From: Kalaharituber pfeilii
Lineage: Eukaryota; Ascomycota; Pezizomycetes; Pezizales; Pezizaceae
Direction of reading: 5' to 3'
Assembly: GCA_015179045.1 (NCBI GenBank)
Contig: WHUZ01000093.1
Location: 1 to 64,000, forward strand
Length of the DNA: 64,000 nt
The notes beneath the pieces were generated by a model. It saw nothing but the letters and a program-made list of their open reading frames with translations, had not been told where the DNA came from and did no database searches. Position 1 is the stretch's first letter, and each line of letters begins with the position of its first letter. Positions 49,958-60,689 of the stretch are shown piece by piece. The translations under genes and the position numbers were made by a program.

Positions 49958-51241
49958 ATGGGACGATCGGCTAAGCTGGTGGGCAAGCTCTTCAGCAACA
50001 ACCATATCCGGCACGCTATCCTATCTCATCTCGATCCAAGTGATGTTGCTTTCCTTCGGCGAGTTTCAATCTTATTCTGCAAGAAGGTTACACCAACAGC
50101 ATTCAAGACCCTGACAGTAACATTTCGGCCGCTGACTTTCGACTCTGCCCGGTTGGTTGCCCTTGAGAGAATCGGTCACCATATTAAGAAGTTTAGGTTT
50201 GTTTTCCCACATACCGAGGAGACATATATGCCGCCGATGCTGGATCCACGATCTCGGAAGTTAGTCAATCTGGTCTTCAAGCCACATGCGCGCCTTGGTA
50301 AGCACAAGGGCGGCCCAATCTTCGGAAGCAAGCGAATGGATGACCTGGTGCTACAGAACTATGGAATCCTCATGATTGCCGCAGCTGACATTAGAAGTTT
50401 CACGGAGGCGCTGAAGATGATGCCCAATATAACCAATCTTACAGTGTGCTGTCCAGGAATACCCATGGGAGAACCAGGCCGCAGATGTATCATTGACTAT
50501 GCGCTGTGGAGCCTGAGGGTAGCCATTGAGAGATCCGGTTTGCAGGGCCTCCGCAGCCTTCACCTAGAGCCCATGCATATGACAGGCCTTCAATATTTCT
50601 TACCAGGGACGATGTCACTGGGGAGCAAAATTGACGGCCACAAGGCTTGGGCTAACGTCCGATCACTAACAATGAACATCTCAGCGTGGAGGCCAATTGC
50701 CAAAGCGCGGAACGGCAGTATGTACGTTGCCAATCTCAAGTTTCTGCACCAGTACATGGAGTACTTCAAGTTTGTCCGAAAGTTGAAGTTCGCCTGGACC
50801 TCTGAGGCGAGAGGTGTCTGCCCTCTTACACTGGACAATTTGCTTTATCCACCTGGAAACTCGATCCAGCAACGAAGGGCAGGGCCCAACAGGGAACTGA
50901 ACTTCAACAAACTTTGCAAACTTAGCTTGACCAACGTGGCCGCAGATGCTACAGCCCTCAAAGCTTTCCTGTGTCGGCATGTGTCGACCTTCAGACAGTG
51001 GTCCTTGAATGACGTGTACTTTGTCAACGGGACCCTGGAAGACGCGCTGGCACCTGTGAAAGTGACAGCTGTGAAGGACGAGCACAGTGAGTTGATGCAG
51101 CGGGCTGAAGAAGGTGGTGACCAAGGCTATCAGGTGCGTTTCAATGTATTACTGGAAGACTGCTTTTACGATTACCCCGACTTTGATGCATCAGAGCATG
51201 AGATTGTGTACCTGCAGCCGCTTGAGGATGAGGCGAGATGA
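49958..51241 (+). CDS. F-box-like / leucine-repeat protein of unknown function
   Basis: A single uninterrupted frame of 427 residues from the first ATG at 49958 (an upstream GTG at 49952 is not a likely start). Near the N-terminus, NHIRHAILSHLDPSDVAFLRRVSILFCK (about 16-43) has the helical Leu/Pro/Asp pattern of a degenerate F-box. The rest has irregular leucine-rich stretches such as MPNITNLTVCCPGIP and LQGLRSLHLEPMHM, as in many fungal F-box proteins where they bind the substrate of an SCF ubiquitin ligase. No catalytic motif, signal peptide or membrane segment is seen. The assignment is inferred from pattern only, and a direct Skp1-binding role is not shown. Confidence 0.75.
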   Translation: MGRSAKLVGKLFSNNHIRHAILSHLDPSDVAFLRRVSILFCKKVTPTAFKTLTVTFRPLTFDSARLVALERIGHHIKKFRFVFPHTEETYMPPMLDPRSRKLVNLVFKPHARLGKHKGGPIFGSKRMDDLVLQNYGILMIAAADIRSFTEALKMMPNITNLTVCCPGIPMGEPGRRCIIDYALWSLRVAIERSGLQGLRSLHLEPMHMTGLQYFLPGTMSLGSKIDGHKAWANVRSLTMNISAWRPIAKARNGSMYVANLKFLHQYMEYFKFVRKLKFAWTSEARGVCPLTLDNLLYPPGNSIQQRRAGPNRELNFNKLCKLSLTNVAADATALKAFLCRHVSTFRQWSLNDVYFVNGTLEDALAPVKVTAVKDEHSELMQRAEEGGDQGYQVRFNVLLEDCFYDYPDFDASEHEIVYLQPLEDEAR

Positions 51242-51649
51242 TCCCCTCCATCGTGCTCATTGCTTCCTTGCCTTTTTTTTTTTTTTTTTTTTTTTTTCCT
51301 TTTCACTTTTGCCACCCTTGCTCCTTTACCACATCATATCCTACCGTTTTTGTATGTACTTAATTTTTTTTTTATATCATTACTCGCATGTTGTATGGAC
51401 TTGATTTCACACAGTGTTGACTTTGTTTCCGCAGCTGCTCTGCCCGTACTGCCATACTGGCTTCGAGGCATTGCTTATGGTATAGGGGGACCTGTATTAG
51501 CTAATTAATGAAAACCGAAATAGCACGACCGAGGGCTCCGGGCCATAATACACAGGTATCTTCAGAGGGTCCGCCGCAGAGTCTGATGCAGCATCCTGGG
51601 TTTTAGCGGGCGAGCTCGTCATAGCCTATCAGGCGGCATGCGAGTAATG

Positions 51650-51691
<42 letters not shown>

Positions 51692-51909
51692 AGCGGGCGA
51701 GATGTGGAAGCATACTTGGCCGAACAATATTATTGTGCGCATGGCCACGTGACTCTATCTCGCCTTTGTTCGGCACGCGCGGCTTGGCACTTGGCCCGGT
51801 GAGGCTGCGTTGCGCAGCATGATACATGGGAGCTGTTCCGCACATTCATACAATCCATTAGGACACAGTCCAAGCTCCACTATCCACTGGCAGGGCAGCA
51901 GCAGCGAAG
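51242..51909. other. Spacer between F-box-like and TM9 genes
   Basis: A T run at 51272-51298 lies directly after the F-box-like gene, and there is a 35-base A run at about 51655-51689. No gene is visible. The TM9 promoter must lie here. Confidence 0.6.
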
Positions 51910-54202
51910 ATGGCGTCTCTGGCGAGGTGCCTGCTCGTCTCCTCCTGCATTGTATCGCTCTCCTCCGCATTCTACATTCCAGGTAATTATGATTCCCACT
52001 CAGCATTCCGCTCCTAGCTCGAACTATAAACTTCCTCTGAGCTACAAACACCCCCACCGAGACCCACTAACCACCGATAATTTCCAGGCTTCTCCCGCCA
52101 TGCCTACAAAGACGGCGAAGCAATCCCCCTCTATACCAACAAGATCTTCTCCGACCAATCCCAGGTATCCTTCGCCTACAGCGAGCTTCCATTCGTCTGC
52201 CCTAATGCGGATGACGGATGGGGCTCCAAGTTCCCGCAGGGTCGCCGCCTGGGACTGAATTTCGGCGAGCTCTTCCGCGGAGACAGAATCTCAATAAGTG
52301 ACTACCAATTGGAGGTGAACAAGAATTTGACATGCCAGACGTTGTGTACCAAGCAGCTGGATAAGAATGCGGTCTGGCAAGCGAGGGAGCTGGTGTTGGA
52401 TAGCTATATCGTTGAGTGGTATGTGGAGATACCCTCCAGAGTTTGAAAATAAGTATATATCCTGAACACGTCCCCAGGATTGTCGACAACCTCCCAGGCG
52501 CAACCGCCCTCGTTTGGCGCGAATCCGAAGATGACGTACCCAAACTCTACGCCCCGGGGTTTCTTCTCGGCGAAACGGATGACTCCGAGGTAGGCCTACT
52601 TCACCCACCCATCCATACCTCTTGCACTTCTCAAATAACATCTCTTCTTTGCAGCACATCTTTCTCAATAACCACCTCATCCTCCTCATCCGCCACCGTA
52701 AATCTCGTGACGACCCCTCCCGGCACCTCATCGTCGGGTTTGAAGTCTACACGGATAAGACCTTCAACCCTAAAGACACCTGCCAACCTTCCATCGAGCT
52801 CGCCGTCCCCAACACTGGCGAGACCCTCACCGTCAAATATACCTACTCCGTCTACTGGAGAGAAGACGAATCCATAGAATGGGACTCGCGATGGGAAAGA
52901 TACTATCTCGGTAGCGGCTCCGCCGAAACTAAGGTTCACTGGCTCGCAATCGTCAATAGCATTGTTATCGGCTTGGTTTTGACAGGAACAGTCGGTGTCA
53001 TAATGATCAGAACACTGAACCGCGATATTCAGAAATATAACGAAGCCGGCAGTGAAGAAAGTAAGAGGCTCCGCCGCCTGAACCCCGATGGCGCGGCAGT
53101 GGAACTGGATGACGAAGACGGCATGGAGGACATGACGGGTTGGAAGCTCGTGCACGGAGACGTGTTCCGTCCTCCTGCCGCATCCAAATTCTTTGCACCC
53201 GTTGTCGGCTCTGGAGCACAGCTGCTTGCCGTATGCATTGGCTTGGGCGTGTTCAGCGCCGTCGGGGTGTTAAATCCTAGCTATCGGGGCGGATTCATGA
53301 GCTTTGGTCTATTCTTTTTCATTTTTGCCGGGTGAGAAACCCGTCTGCCATTCTTACAACTCATAGCTAACATACACAGCATCTTCTCCGGTTACTTCTC
53401 CACCCGCATCTACTTCCTCCTCCACCACCAGGCATCCGCCCCGTCCTCCAGTACATCTCCCCAGGGCCAACCCTCCTGGCTTCGGAACGCCCTCCTCACG
53501 GCTCTCCTGCTCCCCTCGTTCTACCTCCTCATCCTCCTCCCTACCAACCTTCTTCTCTGGACCCAATCCAGTTCCACCGCTCTTCCCTTCACTACCATCC
53601 TCCTCCTCTTCATCCTCACCCTCTTCATCTCGCTTCCTCTCGTCCTCGCCGGTTCTATGATCGCCAAACACCGATACTCGCATTCCCCAACCACCAAACT
53701 CCCCTCGCGTGTCAACCTCATTCCCCGCCAAATCCCACCCAGCCAGCCATGGTACCTGCGTTCCCTCCCATGCATCCTCATCTCCGGCCTCTTTCCCTTC
53801 TTCATCTCCTTCATCGAAATCCGGTTCCTATTCCGCGCGCTTACCTCGAGCGCGTCAACTATATACATCATGTACGGCTTCGTGCTCATGACCGCCTCAC
53901 TCTCTCTCCTTGCCGTCGCAGAAACGAGTATTATAGTCACGTACTTTTTGCTCAGCGCGGAGGATTACCGATGGTGGTGGCGGAGTTTTGCGGCGGGCGC
54001 GGGTAGCGCGGTGTGGGTGGTAGTGTATGCAATCTGGTGGTATTGGAAGTATCTGCGACTCAAGGGGTTGGTGTCTGCGTTGGTATATTTTGCATATGTG
54101 CTGGGTGTAGCGGGGGGGTTGGGGCTCGTCGGGGGCGCAGTGGGGTGGACTGCGAGTTGGTGGTTTGTGAGGAAAATTTATGGGGCAACAAAGCTGGATT
54201 AG
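51910..54202 (+). CDS. TM9/EMP70 nonaspanin (transmembrane 9 superfamily)
   Basis: Five exons, 51910-51982, 52088-52418, 52478-52589, 52655-53331 and 53380-54202, give 671 residues with all phases consistent. The N-terminus is a signal peptide (MASLARCLLVSSCIVSLSSA). The lumenal domain includes QVSFAYSELPFVCP, NFGELFRGDRI and WALIVN-like VHWLAIVNSIVIGL at its end. It continues as nine hydrophobic segments, including FMSFGLFFFIFAG, LPCILISGLFPFF and SIIVTYFLLSAEDYRWWWRSF. The C-terminus is RKIYGATKLD, a KxD-type signal seen in the family for COPI and Golgi retention. EMP70 proteins reside in Golgi and endosomal membranes and act in sorting, adhesion and copper balance. Intron branch points (CACTAACC, GCTAAC) are clear in two introns. 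Confidence 0.95.
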
Positions 54203-55025
54203 AGAAGAAGAACGGGGATTGGGGAAGGGAGTGTGCCGTAAGGCGATGGAGAAGAGAAAGAGTGAAATGTGAGAGAAGTTGAGGATAATGAAAAGGGAGG
54301 GGAGAAAAAAAAAAAAAAAAGAATACGACGTCTGTGTTCCATATACCTGTGTCTCTTTTTTCTTCTTTTTGCCGAATTTAGTCATTCTCTCGTACAATTT
54401 CTCTGCTAACATTTCCTTGCGGAACTTTAATATAATGATATTGCGTTTGTTTCCTCAAATAAAAACAAAAGGCTTTAAGCTTTTTTTCACATGACTTTTG
54501 AGTTATTCTTCTCGTTTTTGCTTCTCACCTCGGAAGTTTCTACGATGGTTTTTCGGATTTTCTATTGTTTATTTAATTTATTATATCTAACATCACATAT
54601 ATACGTAATTACACATGCCTTACGCCATGTATATCGAAGCATGGGGGGGTAAAAAAGGGAGTGATGGTTAGTTTTTTTTTTTCTTTAAAAAGGAAAATAA
54701 TATCAGTAAGATTTCAAGGCCAGCCGCAGCAGCTATCGGCCGCTGTCAGTGCCGTATATACTTACTTGATGTAAAACGGACCGGCAGCCCAACCAAAAGG
54801 AAAAAAAAACAAAAAAAAACATGTGCATCATCATCATCATCATCATCATCATCAATCCCAGGACTGAGCACTCTATGCCGAGTACTTCACAAGCTCAACA
54901 GCCCCCTTCTGGGTTTCATAAACCTAGAATTCGTGTTGTAGCGGTGTAGCGGGTATTCATATCAGGGTAAATCCTAGTTACAGTTAACCCTACTCAACCT
55001 ATATTTCTGACCTTCAAAAAGAGAG

Positions 55026-55057
<32 letters not shown>

Positions 55058-55320
55058 ATTTTGCAACCGGTTGCTGTAAAAAAATGCAAACATCCATTTG
55101 TTACTTTACTTTTATATTCATAAAGCTCAGGCTTGGATGGCTCAGCAGACTGTTGATTTTGAAATAAAAGAAGGAGAAATATAGCAATTTACTCTACAAT
55201 GTAATAAACCGTCTTTCCTAGATTTGATTTGAAAATAATTGAAAAAGCGGTAACCCCATTACCCTGTTCTCGTACTCCAGTTATCACCCATAGCGATGAA
55301 TCCAAAAAAAATTTCTGCTT
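54203..55320. other. Intergenic between convergent TM9 and coiled-coil genes
   Basis: No gene is visible. Simple sequences are A at 54305-54320, T at 54673-54683, CAT repeats at 54824-54854 and A at 55027-55055. Confidence 0.6.
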
Positions 55321-55966
55321 TCAGTTCTTCTTGGTCCCGCAAGCACTCCTGATTGCACCCGCAATCTGGTCATCCTTAAAGCGCTCTACGAAGCCTTCGT
55401 TCTTCTGCGATCCCTGGCCAAGGACGTGTTCTTGAACGAAGTCGACACCTACATAACCACCCCCGTTCCCGCTGGGGTCAGCAAAACCTCATCTTGGACG
55501 ATACTAACGGTTTATGAAATCACCCACCATGATCAACCATATCTGGCTTCCTCTGCTGCCCACCAAATGCTCCCATGATCTTACTGCCAAACCCCTGCGG
55601 TTCCGGCGGTTCCTCCTTCTTCAACCCCACCAATCCCCCAACTTTACCTATAATTCCCGCCTCCTCCTCCTCCCTCTTCTTTCTCTCCCGTTCCTCCTGC
55701 AATCGCTTCCTTTCTGCGTCAGCACCACCGTCCCACATGTCTTTGATATCACCAAAAAAGCCTTCCTGGTCCCGCTGGCGACGCTTCTTCTCAATCTCTT
55801 CCTCGCGCCGGCGGTATTCCTCTTCTTGACGCTGGCGCTCACGTTGGGAAGCGCCACCGTCGACGATATTGACTAGACTGTCGGCGACTTGTTGGGTGCT
55901 GAGACCGGAGCTCGCACCGCTGACTTGCTTGTTGACTTGCTGAGCGACATTATTAAGAAAGTCCAT
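55321..55966 (-). CDS. Charged coiled-coil protein of unknown function
   Basis: Proposed exons 55966-55528 and 55487-55321, joined by a 40-bp intron (GTGGGT...GATGAG), give 201 residues. The start is MDFLNNVAQQVNKQVSGASSG. Residues about 40-110 are extremely Glu/Arg/Lys-rich and should form a long coiled coil (REEEIEKKRRQRDQEGF). A Gly/Pro linker follows, and the second exon encodes GGYVGVDFVQEHVLGQGSQKNEGF and ends in SACGTKKN. The intron is unusually short, with an atypical acceptor. The alternative is that the first frame stops at 55520 after about 148 residues, but the second exon reads too much like protein to ignore. I do not recognise a named family, and no targeting signal is evident. 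Confidence 0.7.
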
Positions 55967-57446
55967 TGTAGATGAATGGAGAGGACTGTTAAATTGAAGA
56001 AGTGGTCAGATGGGTGACGGGACAATTCGAGCTATAATTGTAGGCACTTGTAAATTGATATCGAGTTCAACTTCCTTTTGACAAGCGGATTTTTCCGACT
56101 TTATAAAGCTCTCTCTCTGCAATAACGTAACACAGTATAATATCCAAAGCGGGGCGCACTCAATGGGCGCGGGGTACGAACCCCCCCGCGTTGGTGCACG
56201 GTACGCAGCCGAGCTCAAGGAGGCTCGGCATGCATAGCCAACAAAACCCAGGAACTGAGCATCATAGGCGAAAGTGGCGTGGCGGCCCAAAGATCGATGT
56301 GTTGAGGGAGACCGGGGAGAAGCTGCTGTGGGGCAAAGGACGAGTGGGGAAGATCATCGAGTGCAGGGTACCTTCGCAAAGCGTGGTGGAAATCGCAAAT
56401 CTCCACGTTTATGCTCCGTACATTTCAATGTCTTATGCAGTTGAACATACTCGAGTACTCGAGAGCACTGAGGGGAATCGATTCAAGCATATCCGGATAT
56501 ATGTTTTTGAGCCTAGAAACATGTATCAAATGAATGAATTATATCCGCCCCCTACCTCTTCCTGGTTCTCTGAGAACGATTGTTTGAGAAACCAAACTCA
56601 TGTGGGGCTAAGGTGGGGATCGACAGGGATGCTCTGCTGTGCAGGGACTTGCAAGTAAGCACGCCACCGAATAGCGCAAGTACAGCCGCACAAAAAGACC
56701 AACTCTGTATCATAGGGCACTTCAACGGCGGAACTGGCTAGCAAATGCATCACCAATCAAGAATCCGCTTCGATACACTATTCTCTGCGCCCATATCCAT
56801 CTTTAACCACTGAAGCCAATCAGTATTTTATCCCATTTTGGCTTCTTGCACAGCTACTAAGCCAAGGTAGGCCAGGCATATGGAACCATTGCTAATGATG
56901 TCTCAGTGGGGGAGTCAGTATCAGAGGAGGAGAGTGGCAACTGCGGAAAATAGTTTAGTATATCCCATAGCTATATTGTGAGTCAGGTAGGAAATTGAGT
57001 GTGCTTTCTTGAGTGTGAACTTAACTTGAGAGGAGGACAGAACATTTGAATTCGTCGAAAGGACACAAGCACCGGGCGGGATATGATGGATGGGCTTTTG
57101 GGGCAGTGGGTAGCCTCGTGAACCAGGTGAGTACACTAGACTAGGCAATGGGGTAGTGCTTCACAAGCGTCATGCGAGATAGGCTAACGCGACTCACAAC
57201 TTCCAACATATTTCCTAACTTCAATTTCCTTAACCTGGCGAAATACCTTTTCAGACACCTTACCCTCCCGAAAACATATTCTTCCCGGCAAGCCCGATAT
57301 CTCTATCATCACAATCATCTTTTAGCACCTATTCTCCCTTCCGTTCGACTTTTCACTGCACAAATTTCCCCACCCAACTCTGCCTGAAGTACTTTCTCGG
57401 AGTTTATAACTTAGGGAGTTTATAACCGTTTCTTTTACATAGTTCT
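55967..57446. other. Intergenic, no supported gene
   Basis: The open frames at 56191-56658 (+) and 57172-57387 (+) have no conserved motif. A run of C at 56180-56186 and its flanks look weakly tRNA-like but fail inspection (see rejected). Confidence 0.4.
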
Positions 57447-57916
57447 TCAAGTCCTTCTTCGATGTCTCGCTTCAACCTTCAAATTCGTTTCCCAGTGTCT
57501 CTTCCCAACTTGCATCATAGAAGAACATTTCATATCCAGCCTAGTGATGCCAGCAAGCAATGCAAACATCAGATTGAAAAAAAAAGTATACCGAGCTGAC
57601 TTCCAGAGCATGGTCCCGATAATCAAGCCAAGTATCAAATTCGCATGACTGTTGGTGGTTTCATGTAATTTGAGTGCAACTGTGAAGTCCTAATATCACC
57701 TAGTTAGCATGTAAATGGATGTAAGTTTGAAGTTCAGATCCTTACGGTCTCTAGTTCAGCAAGTCTGTCAGTGCTTGGGTCAGGCGGTGCTTTTACAATG
57801 CCTGTTCCCTGGGCTTGTTATACTACGTAGTTAGTAATATGTATAAACCATAATAGAGACTGGAGACTTTTCCTGCAAAATGTTGCGCTTAAAAGGCCGA
57901 ATTTCCGTGTGTGCAT
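57447..57916 (-). CDS. Small probably mitochondrial membrane protein (uncertain exon structure)
   Basis: Several short exons can be read. The first may start at 57916 with MHTRKFGLLSATFCRKSLQSLL, an Arg-rich, acid-free leader typical of mitochondrial import. A later exon gives GIVKAPPDPSTDRLAELET. After an intron that starts GTAAGG, has a GCTAAC branch point and ends TAG, the frame continues DFTVALKLHETTNSHANLILG with a hydrophobic segment (LIIGTMLW, then FFFNLMFALLAG). It stops at 57447. The last two pieces join well, but the first join does not close in frame with a good donor, so either the start is different or a base is missing. The end may be misread too. No function can be given. Confidence 0.4.
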
Positions 57917-60689
57917 TAGTAAAGCGAGTAGCTCGTCAAACTACATCTAGAAAAGCTAAAACGGAGCGTGTAATCTCTGTAAAAATACTGTCTCTGAGGA
58001 ATAGGCATAGCCATGTGATGCACAGATATGTGGTTGCATAAATTTGTATGAGGCGGGCATGCATGTATGTACGAGACATGTACTGTATGTATAAGGCAGG
58101 AGCATACGGCAAAGAGAGCCTACGGAGTGTGAAAGAAGTGAGAGGTATGGCTCTGAAGGTGCTGTGATATTCTGCATTTCTCTCCTTTAATGCACATAGA
58201 TAGTATAGAATATACTCTTCGTCCATCTTTCGTCTGTCCACAGCCGTGGACATGATAAATGATCTCATTTCTATCTATGAAGAAGAAGAAGAAAAAGAAG
58301 AAGAAGAAGAAAAAGAAGAAGAAGAAGAAGAAGAAGAAGAGAAGAAGAAGAAGAAGAAGAAGAAGAAGAAGAAGAAGAAGAAGAAGAAGAAGAAGAAGAA
58401 GAAGAAGAAGAAGAAGAAGAAGAAGAAGAAGAAGAAGAAGAAGAAGAAGAAGAAGAAGAAAAAGAAGAAGAAGAAGAAGAAAATGAAAAGGCAACCTTCC
58501 ACTGCTCTAGAAATACTTTATCCCTCTCCTTCTCCAGGGACCTGTCATCAGCAACGTAGCCACGTGCTGTGCACAATCTAAGTGTAAGTGTAAGTATGTC
58601 CTTGTAGGTACTTCTTTAGACATCTACCTGACTACATCTGGCACAGCGAGACTTCAAGTAGGTTAATATAGTAGGTAAGCACAAGCGTCGATATCCTTAA
58701 CCCTGATTTAACCCGGCCAACGGTTAGCTTGAAGAATGTACCCGGATTCAATCACCAGGTGTCTCATGCAGCTGCAGCAATTGACATACTTGCGTTGTTG
58801 ATTTTGTATAAGTACTCCGACCAGGATAGCTTCATCACTTGTAGCAAGTCACGGCCTGAGTTGTATGCGCGCATCAGTTGGACTTCGTGCATTCTTTTGC
58901 ACAGGGTAGGTTTTCTTCGAGGGCCAATGCAGCAGACACAGACAATTGGCGATTCACTGCGCACCATTGACGTCCCGGGTAGTGGGTCTTCAATGGGCCT
59001 AGGGATAAATGGATCTATCTAATTGTCACAGCCTCACTTTAGGGTTGCATATCATGCAGTTTCTTGAAAGCAAGAGAAGTGTTTTAAATGTTTTTTTTTA
59101 TTTTTTTTTATCATTACTCGCATGCCGCCCTATAGGCTATGGCGAGGTTTTAAGTACATATGTGATAGATGGAGGAAAAAACAAGTTTGAAATGTTGTTA
59201 TGCAGCGAGCATGACGAGTACTAATTTGAATTCATATAAAACTCCAATACGCCTTGCTCAATTCCATCATATATTTCCTCTCGGATCGATTTGGGCTCCT
59301 CACCGTAAGGTAGTCGACCAAAGGTGTAGAGACTCCTTAGACTGCCTTCGGAAATGGTGAGGCCCATCCACGTTTCTGCAGATGCATCCCTTGTGGTCTC
59401 CAGCGTCGCCATGAGCGGTTACCCACCTCCAGCCCCACTGCACGCACTGCACACTTCGCACAAGGCCCTTTCTGCGTTGCGTGGACTGAGAGAGAGGAGA
59501 AAACTGAGCAGCAAAAGAGTAGGGCCCGCGCAACCGTCGTCCATTCGCGTACTACTTCCTACGTTTCCCGAGTAAGCAATAACGCCGTCCCTCCCTCAAA
59601 GCCCTACATATGTACTTAGGGTACCTACATCCTTTCCGTAACATCCCTACCTACAGCATCTCTTCGACATGTGGATGACTATAGTCTCGTCCCAGCCTGG
59701 GACCAGCCGCTCGATCAACCATGTACTCCAGCAGTGAGGCTCTCATGAGAAACTGCCCATCCAGCCCAGCGTCAACAGTACTTGCTTCACGTATCCACCG
59801 ACCCCTGCACATCCTTCTCTCAGCCTCGCGTCGCATGGACGTCACCAGACTCGCAGGGCCACTTACAGAAGTGTAGGAGAAAAGGAACCCTGAATGCAGT
59901 CTTGAAACGGCGCTAAACCTAAAAGGACCAAAACACGGTTCACACCATCATTAGGAGGGCAGATAGAGGAAAACAAAAAGGAAGGCAAGCTATAAAAGGG
60001 GAGGATATGGTCATGTATCTAGAATAGTAGTGCACCGAGTGAGCAGAATAAACCTCTCTTCTCTCTAGGAAATCTTTATAAGAAGTAGCACCCCCTCTAT
60101 GTTGATGTTTCAACTGCAGAGTTCCGGGTACATATTGTCACTTGGTTTTGTATTGTAGCCGCTGAAATATTTACGATGTAGGGATTGCAAGGTATCCAAA
60201 TGGCAAGAGGATCTGCCTGTTACCTTTGCGGGTCCCCTTAAGGAAAGGAGTTACTCCGCTCATCGACACCCTATTCGAAGATGCGAAGGAGGATGACAGT
60301 GACTACGTTTTGGATATCCAAAGCAGTAACTCCACCCGAATTGCGTACCTTTCATATATGAATTGGATTGATACCCCTAAAGCAATGGATGAACATACTA
60401 TCTCTAAATTTCACATTGATAGCTGTGCATTGCAGTAATATCTTGGAATTGCAGATTAAGAACTTATCTCAGTTTATTATCAGTCTGGTTATAAGTATGT
60501 TTATTGCTACTCAAGATCTTTCTACCTTTGCGGAAAAAGCGTTAGAAGATATTAAATATATGATGAATTTTTCGTCCACTCATCACAACGATTGAATCAT
60601 CAAAGCGTCCATAAGTCGACAATAGCGATGAAGTACCACCAGCAAAAATCAAGAACCACTAAGGAATGACTTGGTTACTGCTTTTTCTT
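57917..60689. other. Intergenic with a large GAA microsatellite
   Basis: No intact gene is visible. Frames at 60226-60438 and 60368-60595 (+) look protein-like in part (TLFEDAKEDDSDYVLDIQSS) but overlap in different frames and show no family. They lie next to the copia remnant and could be another decayed element. Confidence 0.4.
58278..58483. repeat. GAA/TTC trinucleotide microsatellite, about 200 bp
   Basis: About 205 bp of (GAA)n, with a few AAA and one GAGAAG interruption. The tract is uninterrupted in its centre (about 58340-58460). The Glu-, Lys-, Arg-, Leu-, Ser- and Phe-rich frames over it are shadows. Confidence 0.97.

Noticed and set aside
56150..56190. tRNA T-arm-like hairpin around GGTACGAACCC
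   Set aside because: No A box, anticodon arm or acceptor stem can be drawn on either strand.
58246..58581. Lys-, Arg-, Leu- and Phe-rich proteins over the GAA repeat
   Set aside because: Direct shadows of a trinucleotide repeat.
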